From assembly GCA_964019055.1 (NCBI GenBank), contig OZ025208.1, positions 13,607,597 through 13,671,596 of the forward strand: DNA of 64,000 nt. The letters are read 5' to 3'. The position numbers were made by a program, and so were the translations under genes. The notes below the pieces were generated by a model, which made no database searches, was not told the DNA's origin, and saw nothing but the letters and a program-made list of their open reading frames with translations. Source of the stretch: Anthopleura xanthogrammica. Taxonomy: Eukaryota > Cnidaria > Anthozoa > Actiniaria > Actiniidae. Below, piece by piece: positions 1 through 44,297 of the stretch (position 1 is its first letter; each line of letters begins with the position of its first letter).

Positions 1-73
1 TATATATAATGCCAATTAGCTTAGCTTATATACTATTTAACATGCTATTAGAAGTTGATGATTACTTGCTTAC

Positions 74-505
74 CTGCCATAAATCTAGTACATGCAACTG
101 GTTAGTACATCTGTGCGATTCAGTCGCACATTCACGACAAAAGAACCATCCTGGTCCACACTCGACACAACGTATAGTTGCCGTTGTGTTTGAACACACA
201 CGGCATGGAGTTTCAGGTAAAACCAAACTCTCCACATAAGCTGTGAAGAGCTCTTCGCTGACTTTGGTCCAGTTTAGAAAACGGTTCGATTTTCTAAAGG
301 CATCTTTCGATGTACCACCATGACTAGCTTCGTCTACAGGATGGTCATCAGTATTAATGGTTTCGAACAAAGATTCACTCTCCTCTGTTGAATTATTTTG
401 ACGATTACTTGTCTCAACTGTTAAGGGGACAGTAATTTTCTCTTTACGACCACCAGGATAATAAATTGTAGTCTTAACTTTAGATCTTTTTATAACGCGT
501 CTCAT
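74..505 (-). CDS. KDZ-type transposase, N-terminal exon with CxC2-like zinc cluster (partial at left edge)
   Basis: First coding exon of a probable Kyakuja-Dileera-Zisupton (KDZ) transposase. The ATG at 505 opens 144 codons ending in a good donor (CAG|GTAAGC), so the rest of the gene lies left of the window. The N-terminus is basic and is followed by a polar, Ser/Thr/Asn-rich stretch. The last 45 residues hold a Cys/His cluster of the form CRVC...RCVECGP..FFCRECA...HRC...H...LW, which is the CxC2-like zinc finger known from N-termini of KDZ transposases. The reading frame is open upstream of the ATG to a TTG at 532. It lies outside the duplicated receptor block, whose copy-B equivalent begins only at about 48740. 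Identification rests on the cysteine pattern; the catalytic domain is not visible. Confidence 0.6.
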
Positions 506-748
506 CGTCTCATCACTGAGAAAGCTTCGCAAAAACCAAAATTTCTGTCATATAACAATGCTGTCACGAGCTCTATTGATTGGTTGATTTAGAAACAAAG
601 GAGCGGTTGCTGGGCTGGAAGGCAGGGAAGACCTTCTAGCTATAGGATGGGCATTGGCCGTTGGTCTAAATTTAAACTAGTGGGATCTGTCCATTTAGAC
701 TACGTAAGAACGGTGTTCAATAAGGGTAGACATGTAAACAAGAAAAAT

Positions 749-1170
749 GAAGGCATTTATAATGGCTTTGTCGACTTCAAGCAACAAGGAGCTTTTAAAC
801 CATCGACGACGACGACGACGAAATAATGACGTCATAATTGAAAAATGACACAAAGGACTAAAATTGAGTCTAATCGACATGAAAAGAAAAAAATAACTTG
901 CGTACATGAAGTGATCAGACTTCAGATCGTCGTTATCACATCGTGTGTTTCGTCGTCGATGCTTAAAAGCTCCCTAACACTGTACTATCTCAACATTAAC
1001 CTGTGCGTTCTTGACGATCGAGAACAGCAGTGTTTATTTTTCATTCAGACAAATACATATTTTTTTAATATTTTATGTACCTCGAGATCTAATTCTCATC
1101 AAGGATATCTATTTTTAGTAATTTTATCCTATGATTATTTTGATGATATCTTGATGATATTTTTATCTTT
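749..1170. repeat. Dispersed repeat at the 3' flank of receptor A
   Basis: A segment starting with a short Met-Ala-rich reading frame and a run of six CGA-type Arg codons. It recurs at 48745-49125 beside receptor B and in an internally deleted form at 47700-47885. In the B copy the plus-strand frame is open for 117 codons from 48758. Here the equivalent frame hits TGA after about 26 codons. I do not recognise the encoded sequence. Having a third copy suggests a repeat rather than part of the receptor gene. Confidence 0.5.
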
Positions 1171-1187
1171 ATTGCGTTTTTGAAATG

Positions 1188-1193
1188 TTTATT
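1188..1193 (-). terminator. Polyadenylation signal of receptor A
   Basis: AATAAA on the minus strand, about 130 nt downstream of the receptor A stop codon. The same hexamer is conserved at the equivalent place beside receptor B (49181-49186). Confidence 0.5.
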
Positions 1194-1322
1194 TCGTTTT
1201 AAAAAAGCATTTGGTTTTACAAACTTTTAATTTAAATTTTTTTTTATATAACTCAAAGGATGTTATAAAAGTAGGAAGTAGATGAAAACGGATTCATTTA
1301 AGTACTTTTATCACGTGGCACT

Positions 1323-33536
<32,214 letters not shown>

Positions 33537-36500
33537 TCTGAAACTGAGGATTATAACATACGCTATAAGTTAGTTGCTGCTGATGATGGTGATGATGTTT
33601 ACTACGTTTATGACCGTGGTGGCCGTATGATTGACCGGATGTGAGGAATATGAATATTGAATGTAGTGCATGTTATTGTGTATGTGAGTGAAAAGAGTCC
33701 CAATTAGGTCCCAAGCGCTAGAACGAGTAGACAATTCAAGACATTTTTTGACTTAAAAACGGGGAAAAAAGGTTACGTTTAAAAAAGTTCCACAACTGCT
33801 ATATATATTGGAGATCGAAAACAAACAGCCCGAACATCGCTTTAAAAACAGAATCATCTGAATTGATCAAATTCAGTTGCAGTTAGCAATCAGTTTAAAG
33901 GAAACATAACAATATGGTCTAGGAAAAGCGACGTACTTCTTTTTTTAATTCCCATGGAAAATCAACAGCGAACTATAGGATTGGTAACCCTGACCGACAT
34001 TAAAGTTGTGGATGATTTTCATAATTGTAATATTTTCATCTAAACACATTTATTTAAACTATAGTTATAATTCTTACTATCAATAATATATATGCTGCTC
34101 ATTTCCATAACGATTGTTAGGACTATGAAAAATATTTGTTTTTTTTTCGCGCTTTTTTTTTTCAATTTTTATTTTCCTCTTCTTTTTATTTTTCTTCTTT
34201 TGCAGTTCTGCTCGTCTTCAGTATAGTTCACAAATCTGCTTGCTTAGTGGAGGCTCTCACCATGTAATCTTGATCCAATATAACAGGTACAAGTGGATAT
34301 TGACTTTAAATAGCAACAAGACTGAAATACAAAGCATAACTAGACCAGATTATTTATATGTGGTTCTGTGAGTATGTCTTCGGGGAATTTTGGCAATATC
34401 CCGTGATAATGTCCAATAAGACAGAACATTTCTCGCAGCTGCTTGAGTACCTCTTACCACACTATTAATGACTAGTAATATAACTTAAAATAATATGCTC
34501 TTAATTTAAAAAAATTAGGAAATCCAAACTCATTTCTTTGAAACCGATTTTTTTTAGGGAACTAAGACAATAACTTTTTGGCAAAAATTACCTTTTGCGA
34601 TGTACATGGTAATTCTTTAGTAGGTTGCTATATATATAGATTAGAATAATTCTCATTTATTTTATTATTATTATTTATTCCATATAGATATCTCACCATG
34701 ATGCTTAGTAGCATCGCCCTGGATTATTTCATCATGCTAATCTTTTACTGTGGGCTTAAAACGCCTAACAAGTTTCGCACCTCAATGAATAAAACGATTG
34801 AAAGCCCGGCGTCAAAAACAAACTGCTCAAATTGGGTGCATCTGCAGATACCTCGAAAAATACAATTTTTATAAGACTAATTAAAAAAGCGGAGGTATTA
34901 AATGTATTCTCAGTGAATATAAAAGAAAGAATAACAAAGTCAGCTGTTTAAATTGCTCAATAGAAACTTCCACAAAAGATCGCTTGGACCCAACTGTTCT
35001 TGACGTTTGCCTCTCTTTGAATTCTGCCGCCTTAGTTTGCAATATTTATATGTCAAGGTCCGACATAAATGGGCAAATATCTTTTTTTTAGTTTTCTCTT
35101 TTTTTCTTTTAAGGATGACAATCAATGTCTACAAATAATTATGCGTGACGATTATGAAGATGTTTTACCGTACGAAATTAAACAATCAATACACATTTTC
35201 GAATTCATACATAGTAGTCGTTAGATATACACATACTTGCACAAACACTGGCAAAATAAAATTAGCAAATTATATATTTAAATTGGAGTTTTCATGGATT
35301 TTGTGAAGGCTGTTTTTCACTTGAGGTGGAATCGGAGTCGGAGCTGGAAGCATGAGTACTTACATAAGCACAATCCATAAAAAAGAAACGGCTTCCGATT
35401 CTGATTTCGATCAGTGTGGTTCTGATTTTCGGTTTCGTTTCTGTTCTCTGGTTTTCACTTCGTCATAAGCTGCTTCAAACTCCGACTTGAAAATGAAAAC
35501 CATCGTTAAAATACTACAGCAAATCCTTGATTTTACAGAAGCTCAAAATACAAGTGATGAACTAATTTCTGTCGAAAAATTATAGCTGTTGCTCTAGTCA
35601 TTTTCAAATTTATGTTGTTATACTTTTAAGACTAAGAAAACGAAATTGTTATTTTTTATTTTCTAAGTAAATTATCTATTTTATTTGTATCAAGGTTTTT
35701 GCAAATTTGGTGTGTATATGAAAAGTTTGTTTTTCAAAATTAAAACTCACAAAGCTATTTACAAATAGAATATATCATACCGACTTTGTAATCTTACTTT
35801 GGACTTGTGTTGAAGAAAACTTGATCTTTACACTCGGTCGGGACTGATGAACGTCAGTTGCCAGTCTTGCAATTCTCTGTAAAAACAACCGCGAAAAAGG
35901 TTGACGAAAACTTTATAACTTCTTGCCAATTTTAATAATAAAGTTTAAAGAATATATTAAAACTGGCATAAGATTAAGTCATTTTAAAAACATAACACCT
36001 GCATGCACTTAAAACATAGCACGACCAAATTAAAATACGGTATACGATACAAATTAATGCAGAAATACTGAGAAAGGTTACGAGGGGATAAAAAGGTTTT
36101 AAAGACGTGTTCCCTGGCGCTAAGGCTTACCTTGATATTATTCTGAAATCACATGCAAGAGAAGAGAAGAGAAATGACTGAAATACTGTGATGACATAGA
36201 AATTATGACATTGCACAGCTGAGGTATCATGAAGCCTGCGAAAATTGACTTATTTAAAAGTTTATCTCTGTTACAATTTTCTAGGTTGACCGAGGAGACG
36301 TTTTTTGATATCTTACATACATTTACTATGCTATTCATCATTGAGTGGGAAAATAGAATAAAAGAAATACCCGTCGCCGGGTGACTAAGGATGACACCTC
36401 AGTTTTGCCAATGTTATCGATTTTGATTGGATAAAAATTTTTCTCAGATCGGCTGGGAGTCTGACCTGCTAATTTTCCTACAACACTTCAGTTAACTTGT

Positions 36501-37854
36501 TCCAGCAAGCCGTCTTATCTTTGGCACTCCACATCTTTAAAATGATTAATTATCATGCAGTTGATATGAATATGATTCAAGACTACAGTAAAATACAGTA
36601 AATTTATGGAATTTGAAAACTACAGCCTGGACTTTTTATTTTCTGTTCTGTGGTCAGTCAAGTGAATTCGGGAAATGTCTATTAATAATTGATTTCAAAT
36701 TTTGTAAATTGGCCAAGTTGTTCAAAATATCTAGTCAAATAACTCAGTAGCCATCTTTAGAATGCCAAAGATAAGAATATATAGGAATAAATCGTAGATA
36801 TAAGTTTTCGACTTAGATGTTTGATAAAAAGACGTTTTAACTCCTGAAAAGCCAACAACGCACAAAGAGAGTTTAGAAGGATAGAATAGACCTCTTTACC
36901 TTCGCATGTTCTTTTGTTAAAATGTTTACACATGAAAGAATCGACTCCAAAGAATGGCATCACGTGGTCTGAAATGGGCACAACAAACAACGAAGATAAA
37001 GAGGTCTATTGGAACAAAAATATGAAAAACATATGATGATATGACGGTAACGATGCTTCAAAGACTGGTTTTACATGGTAGCAGATGAATTCTTAGCCGT
37101 TCGAATATTTAACCATACATTTACACGAAACCGGACCTAAATGTTTTTGAATTTTTGTCCGGATAGCACATGTACAGTTCCGTGTAAACAGTGATTCCGT
37201 GATTGTACAGGTCTCCATTCAAACCAGCTTGACTGTAACGCCTGTCCAAAGATTGCTTATAAGTACAAAAATAACTAGAACACCTAAACGCACAATTTTT
37301 TGAACGGTTGAAAATTGAAAATGAAAGTGTTCTATCATTTCATTCCTAAAAAAAGACCTGAAATTAAATCACTCATATCAAGTTTACTTTTGCGCGTTTT
37401 TTTAATTATAAATGCCTTCCCAAATAAGCCACTTCACTACTACAGCAAATACTTGGCTTTCAAGTTCTCTCTAATGGGGTGCGGAAAAAGCGCCGAAAAG
37501 TTTATATAGATCTCATGAGATGATGAGTAATTAATTGCGTTCAGTCAATAATACTCTTCAAGTAAATACTCTTCTGATTAGGGTCATTATGTTCACAGTA
37601 ACCAAGAAATGCTCAATTAAACTTAAAGAGTCGGAAGTATTGACGTTTTTTTCACTCCTCTTACAGTTTCGATATCGTTACATACTGTGTAAGTAGCTCA
37701 ACCTCAATGCAAGATCACGTAACTCGTTATGGCGCTGAATAATAAATCCCCCACGTTTACATATCATAGCGTGGTTCACAGAAAAGAGTTATCCACATAC
37801 ACATGTGGAGGGAATGTCGTCAATTGGCCAGTCATATATTCTTATACAAAAAAA

Positions 37855-37888
<34 letters not shown>

Positions 37889-37986
37889 TAACCATAAAAA
37901 TATACTCGAATATATATATATATGTACAGAAAGCTAATAATAAATTTGTATCTAATTTGTATTACGTTGTTAACAGATGGCTAATG

Positions 37987-37987
<1 letters not shown>
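33537..37987. other. Gene-free upstream region of receptor A
   Basis: About 4.4 kb of AT-rich DNA without a supportable gene. It should contain the receptor A promoter and any non-coding 5' exon, but I cannot point to a convincing core promoter. It holds a MITE at 36890-37012, short poly-T and poly-A runs and a (TA)n/A-rich stretch around 37847-37922. Confidence 0.5.
36890..37012. mobile_element. MITE family 1 copy upstream of receptor A
   Basis: Compact copy with ends tagacctctttaccttcg and cgaagataaagaggtcta. The inner arm ggcatcacgtggtctgaaat matches the other copies. Confidence 0.65.

Positions 37988-38025
<38 letters not shown>
37988..38025. repeat. (TAA)n at the 5' junction of the LINE
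   Basis: A pure ATA/TAA trinucleotide tract ending abruptly at non-repetitive GC-rich sequence (cgcgcgcgctctca). A second TAA tract follows the 3' end of the element at 42439. Confidence 0.85.
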
Positions 38026-38027
<2 letters not shown>

Positions 38028-41000
38028 GCGCGCGCTCTCATCCCACAAGGTTAACGCTCGTTTGGCTCCGTATTTTTCTCTTGTTTTTATACTTCTTTAA
38101 CAATCTTCTGCTGTTTGTTAGACATACAGCTAATTCTAAAGGCTAGTTCTTCAATATTCTTTATTTGGTTTATTAATTTATATAGGATTTTGTGAAATTT
38201 TCAAACCTACTTTTTAAAGCGAATCCCTAGAAGATTCATTAGCGATTTGCAATTCTCTCTTTTTCTCATTATTTCACCTAAAATAAGGTGTTTCCTTGGG
38301 CAAATTCACTAATAATTTAGCCACGACCATTGTTTGTAAGAATAGTAATTCAAATTTGATATTACGCACATAATTTCTTTTCTTTTTCTTTTCTCCGTAA
38401 GAAGAAAGATTAAGGGGTATTTGGTTCACATCTATCGGACCTGATCGGCCTATCTCTTCTAATTTTATCTAAACACTGATTGCTCTTTACAAGCTGCCTT
38501 TAATTTTCTATTATTCAAGATCTATAAACTCATTTTTGCATATATTTATTATATCGATTTGATATGTTTCTTGTTTCATTTTATTTCTCTAGAAGATGCC
38601 TTATTTTCGTTATTAACTGCTAAAGTTTTGTTTGTTTTTAAATTTGTGTGATTTGACAAAATTTAAAATTTGCTCGAGCGTAACCGTCAAGCTGAGATAG
38701 AGCGCGCGCTCGGAAACAACTGCTGTCACCCAGCTCGCGCAAAATCTGGACGAGCTGAAGTTCTTCTGCGAAATAAACTCCGCAGGGAAAGAAGGTCCTC
38801 ATGGACACAATTACTCACAATAACTGTGATGAAATGATGAAATCAAGAACCAATGAAAACGATGAAAACAGAACCGAAGCAAATGACGGTTCTTCATCCA
38901 GCATCGACCAAGTGTGTGGACAGGCTGGTCGACGTCGTGAAAATGTAACTGTCCAAAATCAAACACGAAAAGCAAGAAAGAAGTGGAATAAAGAAGAAAA
39001 TAGAACTTTGATGGAATGTTATATGAAGAGTGAGCCCGAGAAGAGAGGCTATAGAAAGAGGTTGCTTGAACTATGGGAAGAAAGAGGAATGGACCAACAA
39101 ACTGAACAAAGACTAGCGGATCAAGTAAGAGCTATCCGGAAAGGAAAATGGTTTACAGAATTAGAGATAGAGGAAATTCAGAGGAAGGTAACCGAAATCA
39201 GACAAATTGACACTGAAGAACGGAGTCCTGGAACAGACCATAGCACTGGGACAGAGGAGAATTGCTCGACCACACACGACGATGGTACAGAAGAAAATCA
39301 ACGAGAAATAATACCTGAAGAAATGGAAATGACAGATGAACAAAACGCAATAATGTCTCGACTGTATGAAATACTACACAAAACAGATCGAGAGAGATTA
39401 CCAGATCTTCGCGGAGTATTTAGGAAAAAGCTGTTAGACCAAGTCAAAGCTGTCGATAGTGTGCTGCAAACTATTCCTACGAATGATATTACAGAGACAA
39501 ACGACCTTGTGTATGCCGCTGCTGCTGTGGTAACTGAAAGAGTGGGAGTGAAGATCAAAAAGAAAAGGAAGAATGGAGAACCACCCTGGAAAAGAAGGCT
39601 ACAAGGACAGATTAGCGAGATGAGAAGGGACTTAAGCAGACTTCAACAAATCAACATCCAAACAGTTGGGACTTCTCGAAAGATGGAACGGCTAGAGCGA
39701 AAGTATAATGTCAGAGGTAAAGGATTGAAAGTGGTAATTGAAGAGCTGAAACAAAGGATCAAGGCCAAGGCAAGTAAAGTGAAGCGCTATGAGGAAAGAA
39801 TAAGACAGTATCGGCAAAACAGATTATTTACAACAAATCAAAAGCAATTTTACAAAGAAATTGATGAACAAAAGCAGGAACAAGCACCACCAAATGCTGA
39901 GGAAAGTTTAGAGTTTTGGGGGCAGCTGTGGAGCAATAAAGCAGAACACAAGAAGGACGCCGAATGGCTGAGGAAGGCAAAGAATGACCAGCATGTAGTC
40001 CAGCAGCCAGAAATCACCATCACACCAAAGAAAATCAAACATCGGCTGAGGAAAATGAGCAACTGGAAATCACCAGGTCTGGATAATGTACATGGGTTCT
40101 GGTTGAAAAACTTCGTGAGTTTGCATGAAAGAATAGCTGCACAGCTACAAGTCTGTTTAACATCACAAACTACCCCGGAATGGATGGTTAAAGGAAGAAC
40201 AGTGCTCATCATGAAAGACCCTGATAAAGGCAACATACCGTCTAATTACCGTCCAATCACATGCCTTCCCTTGATGTGGAAACTTTTAACGGGGGTGATA
40301 TCAGAAGATCTCTACTGCCACCTGATCGACAACAAATTGCTACCAGACGAGCAGAAAGGTTGCAGAAAGAACAGCCGGGGGACAAAAGATCAACTAAGCA
40401 TTGACAAGGCCTTACTGAGGGATTGCAAGAAAAGAAAGACCAATTTAGCTATGGCGTGGATTGACTACAAGAAAGCGTATGACTCTGTTCCACATTCGTG
40501 GATAATAGAGTCGTTAGAGTTGATTGGTGTAGCTGATAATGTGAAAGCTTTATTGGAGAAGAGCATGTCATTATGGAGGACAACCCTAACATCGAATGGA
40601 AAAATACTTGGAGAAGTGGAGTTCAAGAGAGGAATATTCCAAGGAGACTCACTATCTCCACTGCTATTCGTGATCGCACTAATACCTTTGACCGATATAC
40701 TCAGAAGCACCCAAGCTGGCTATAAGATCAGTAAAAGCGAGGAAAAGATCAATCACTTACTATTCATGGACGATCTCAAACTCTATAGTAAGAATGAAAA
40801 AGAACTTGATTCCCTCGTCCAAACAGTGCGCATATTCAGTGACGACATTGGTATGGACTTTGGAATTTCCAAATGTGCAGTGCTGGTCATGAATAGAGGT
40901 AAGAAGATCAAGAGTGATGGAATTGCTCTTCCAGATGGGAGAAAGCTTAGATTGTTAGAAGAAAATGATGATTGTTATAAGTACTTGGGCGTACTGGAAG

Positions 41001-42385
41001 CTGATGATGTCCTACATTTAGAAATGAAGGAAAAGCTACGAGTTGAATATAAGAGAAGGCTGAGAAAACTCCTTAAGTCGAAGCTGAATGGAGGTAACCT
41101 CATGAAAGCAATCAATACGTGGGCTGTATCATCGATTCGCTACAGCGGAGGAATAGTCAATTGGACCAAGAATGATCTGCAAGAAATGGATCGAAAAACT
41201 AGAAAGTTGTTATGCATGTATGGAGCTCTTCATCCCAGGTCTTGTGTCAACCGTATCTATTTACCAAGAACTGAGGGAGGGCGTGGCCTTATCAGTATTG
41301 AAGACTGTATCAGAATGGAAGAAGGAAGCCTCGCACAGTATATTAAGAACAGCCAAGAAAGGTTGTTGATTGCAGCTTGTAAAATAGGAAAACATGCACC
41401 AGCGGAACAACCAAAGGATTACAAGGAAAGAAAGAGAGACCAAAGGTGGGAAGAAATAATGACGAAACCCCTACAGAGGCAGTACCATCAGCAAATCAAG
41501 GATGTGGCTGATAAGGAGACGTGGAATTGGCTGAGAGTCGGTGATCTGAAGAGAGAAACTGAAGGGCTAATCATTGCTGCTCAAGACCAAGCTATAAGAA
41601 CTAACGCAATAAAGGCTAAAATCGAAAATCAAGAAGTGTCTGAAAAGTGCAGAATGTGTGGCACATGTGAGGAAACTGTAGAACATATTATTTGTGCCTG
41701 CAGTAAACTTGCACAGATAGAGTACAAGCGTCGGCACGACACACTTGCTGGACTACTGCACTGGGAACTTTGCAAGAAATATGGATTACCATGTTGTGAC
41801 AAATGGTATGAACATGATCCCGATAGTGTAATGGAGAACCATGAAGTGAAGTTGCTGTGGGACTTTACCATCCAGACAGATAGGATAATCCAGGCTAGGC
41901 GTCCGGATATAGTTCTGGTTGAGAAGGAATTGAACAAAACCTGGATTATCGATGTAGCTGTGCCTGCTGACAGAAGGATTGAAATCAAAGAGCTTGAGAA
42001 GATAGAAAAATACCAGGACCTTGCCAGAGAACTAAAAAAGATATGGAAAACAAAGGTCAAAGTAGTACCAGTAGTAGTGGGAAGTTTAGGCTCAGTGTCA
42101 AAGAGACTGAAGGAATATGTAACTATGTTAGACATAAGTAACAGGATAACAACACTTCAGAAATCCGCAATTTTAGGAACTGCCAGAATATTAAGGAAAG
42201 TCTTGGAACTTTAAGGAAAAAAAAAAAAAAAAGGGGGGGGGGGGATAAAAGAAAGAAAAAGAAAACGTCAAGCAGCATTGTAACAATAGGTTAAAGGTTT
42301 CGGTTAGGTTTTGAAATGTCAGTTTGAAGTCTTAGGTCTTGGGAAAAGACCCGACTAGTAATTTTACCAGGGAAAAATCATATTA

Positions 42386-42422
<37 letters not shown>

Positions 42423-42438
42423 TCTGAGGTTAAAATAA
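38026..42438 (+). mobile_element. RLE-type LINE (R2/R4 supergroup) inserted in a TAA microsatellite
   Basis: About 4.4 kb: a 0.78-kb 5' region, one long intact frame, then a short 3' UTR with poly-A/poly-G runs and a 30-base A tract. Both borders abut TAA arrays, which points to insertion into a TAA microsatellite. Members of the R4 clade such as Dong are known to target TAA repeats. The borders are inferred from the repeat edges. Confidence 0.72.
38801..42214 (+). CDS. LINE polyprotein: Myb-like, reverse transcriptase, zinc finger, restriction-like endonuclease
   Basis: Single frame of 1137 residues from the first in-frame ATG. Residues about 58-125 look like a Myb/SANT DNA-binding segment (KKWNKEENRTLMECY). 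Residues 260-350 are basic and coiled. The RT core starts near 400 (NWKSPGLDNVHGFWLK), with motif A AWIDYKKAYDSVPHSW near 552, FQGDSLSPLLF near 612 and the catalytic FMDD near 655. A C-terminal Cys-His knuckle (CRMCGTC.....HIICACS) is near 950. The PD-(D/E)xK restriction-like endonuclease follows (RRPDIVL...WIIDVAVP.....K.EKYQDL, near 1033-1070). One ORF with a C-terminal RLE and no AP endonuclease defines the early-branching R2/R4/NeSL/Hero-type LINEs. No stop or frameshift, so possibly recently active. Confidence 0.85.
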   Translation: MDTITHNNCDEMMKSRTNENDENRTEANDGSSSSIDQVCGQAGRRRENVTVQNQTRKARKKWNKEENRTLMECYMKSEPEKRGYRKRLLELWEERGMDQQTEQRLADQVRAIRKGKWFTELEIEEIQRKVTEIRQIDTEERSPGTDHSTGTEENCSTTHDDGTEENQREIIPEEMEMTDEQNAIMSRLYEILHKTDRERLPDLRGVFRKKLLDQVKAVDSVLQTIPTNDITETNDLVYAAAAVVTERVGVKIKKKRKNGEPPWKRRLQGQISEMRRDLSRLQQINIQTVGTSRKMERLERKYNVRGKGLKVVIEELKQRIKAKASKVKRYEERIRQYRQNRLFTTNQKQFYKEIDEQKQEQAPPNAEESLEFWGQLWSNKAEHKKDAEWLRKAKNDQHVVQQPEITITPKKIKHRLRKMSNWKSPGLDNVHGFWLKNFVSLHERIAAQLQVCLTSQTTPEWMVKGRTVLIMKDPDKGNIPSNYRPITCLPLMWKLLTGVISEDLYCHLIDNKLLPDEQKGCRKNSRGTKDQLSIDKALLRDCKKRKTNLAMAWIDYKKAYDSVPHSWIIESLELIGVADNVKALLEKSMSLWRTTLTSNGKILGEVEFKRGIFQGDSLSPLLFVIALIPLTDILRSTQAGYKISKSEEKINHLLFMDDLKLYSKNEKELDSLVQTVRIFSDDIGMDFGISKCAVLVMNRGKKIKSDGIALPDGRKLRLLEENDDCYKYLGVLEADDVLHLEMKEKLRVEYKRRLRKLLKSKLNGGNLMKAINTWAVSSIRYSGGIVNWTKNDLQEMDRKTRKLLCMYGALHPRSCVNRIYLPRTEGGRGLISIEDCIRMEEGSLAQYIKNSQERLLIAACKIGKHAPAEQPKDYKERKRDQRWEEIMTKPLQRQYHQQIKDVADKETWNWLRVGDLKRETEGLIIAAQDQAIRTNAIKAKIENQEVSEKCRMCGTCEETVEHIICACSKLAQIEYKRRHDTLAGLLHWELCKKYGLPCCDKWYEHDPDSVMENHEVKLLWDFTIQTDRIIQARRPDIVLVEKELNKTWIIDVAVPADRRIEIKELEKIEKYQDLARELKKIWKTKVKVVPVVVGSLGSVSKRLKEYVTMLDISNRITTLQKSAILGTARILRKVLEL

Positions 42439-42466
42439 AATAATAATAATAATAATAATAATAATA
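42439..42466. repeat. (TAA)n at the 3' junction of the LINE
   Basis: TAA tract directly after the element's ttaaaataaaa end. Pairs with the tract at 37988. Confidence 0.8.
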
Positions 42467-42479
42467 TATTTATATATTT

Positions 42480-42556
42480 AGTAACAAAGCCCAGGCACGA
42501 CCAGCTTGTTATTGTAATTGAAAACGACAGAGGAAAAAATAAAAATACCATAATAA
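42480..42556. repeat. Direct repeat DR1 (first copy)
   Basis: About 77 bp starting agtaacaaagcccaggcac, repeated in the same orientation with few changes at 44298-44376, 1.8 kb away. Confidence 0.75.
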
Positions 42557-43740
42557 AAAAAAAAATAATAATAGTAATAACAAGGACTTTATTTAGCAAT
42601 ATCTATATTTAGTAATCTATTCAAGGTGCAACAATGCTCTACAACTGCGTAAATAGTGAGTTCTGGGAAAATGCGAGTCCTTGTACAGCTGGCCCTATGT
42701 CTACATGAATGAAGATCACATTCCAGCTGACTTGGTTCAACTACCCCGATAAATAACCAAATCCTACACCCGTAACTTATCTTCCAAACCTCTTGATCCA
42801 AAATAGCCAGAACTCATTTCCAATGACTCTCTTACACCCATAACTTAAAACCTTGCAGCCAGTTAACGAATCGTGGCACAGCCTAAAACACAACTGCTTG
42901 GAAACTCGGTTTACATCCCGAAACTCAGGCCGGGCTGCCTACGTTAGGGCCGGCGACAGTGGTGGATTGACCCTCATTTGAACTTCTAACTGCTATAGGG
43001 CATACTGCAGATATATAGAGTAGGACACAAAAACTTTAATTCGAAACACATGAGTTCGAAGATATTGAAAGACAAGTTTTTTTATAGCCTAGCTACTAGC
43101 CAGACGGATATGGAAATTTGTTTATGAACGAGTGACATGCAAATATGCCACCATACAATCACCAGTCAACCCACCGACTCGCCGGCCCCAGGCAACCCCG
43201 AAGGGCATAAAAGGCATTAGACGCCCACACCCAGGTCCGGCAAGCAAGAGGGAAGACCGCAACACGACCCAAAACTCGCTAACGAGTAGACTGCGATCCA
43301 TTCTAAAGAACAATGCAAATACTAGGACATGAAAACAATGAAAATGGTGGCCTTAATCCGAACAAACAAAAGGCCGGAAAACGTAATTTACTATTGTTGG
43401 ATTCAACCGACAACGCCCCAAATACTGCTTGCATGCTCAAACCCTTGACCCAACAATCATCTCAAATGGGCGGAGCTGCACGTGAAAAATGTTCACAAGA
43501 AAAGTGAAACAAGAAAACAGATTAACTTGAATATATAATGCACAACAAAAACTAAACAAGAAAACAGATTTACAAATCAAGTGCATCGACTCGAAAATTG
43601 GACCGGTGAATAATTCTTTGCGAAACTTCGAAAAGCAAAAACCCAAACTATGAATAAAATATCGACTGATCTTCTCGGGCCAAAACCGAGTGACATACGA
43701 ATCCTTCCTTGTGGCCTCCACCGCTAACTTTTTTAAATCT
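42557..43740. other. Non-coding stretch between direct repeats
   Basis: Short frames on both strands, none recognisable and none with supporting splice or codon signals. I see no gene here. Confidence 0.45.
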
Positions 43741-43975
43741 TTTACTCTTGGCCACTACCAAGTATTCTTTTACTCTTGGCCACTGCCAAGTATTCTTTTA
43801 CTCGTGGCCACTGCCAAGTATTCTTTTACTCTTGGCCACTACCAAGTATTCTTTTACTCTTGGCCACTACCAAGTATTCTTTTACTCTTGGCCACTACCA
43901 AGTATTCTTTTACTCTTGGCCACTATCAAGTATTCTTTAAATTCAATCTTGGCCACTACCAAGTACTCTTTTACT
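43741..43975. repeat. 28-bp minisatellite
   Basis: About eight tandem copies of a 28-bp unit containing actcttggccactaccaagt, with a 10-bp insertion before the last copy. Because 28 is not a multiple of three, the repeat produces shifting peptide motifs in overlapping frames; not a gene. Confidence 0.9.
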
Positions 43976-44297
43976 CTATCGTTATGCCCTTCTCACGGCC
44001 ACATTACAACCGAAGAAATTAAATCTTCATTCAAACGAAATTCCAGAAACGAGCGAAAAGGAACAATATTTTACCTCGTGTCCTCTCGGTGCACCACTAT
44101 AAGGAATTATCTACGTTCGACCATCATCGAGTTAGCGTGGGTCATGTTCGTCTTGAGAGAAGAGAGCTTTGTAAAACTGCTGTACTTTGGAGTCCAAGAT
44201 GGGGAACTGAACCACGACCGTTAGCGTAACCGATTATGCAACTATGCATGTGTTCTGCCTATATTTATACTTGTTGTTACGCATGGTTGCACAATGA

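Noticed and set aside
43741..43975. Possible CRISPR-like array
   Set aside because: Contiguous 28-bp tandem repeats without unique spacers, in a eukaryotic context.
43690..44224. Repetitive ORFs with TLGHYQVF / SILLLATTKY motifs
   Set aside because: Generated by the 28-bp minisatellite cycling through frames; no start context, splice sites or homology seen.
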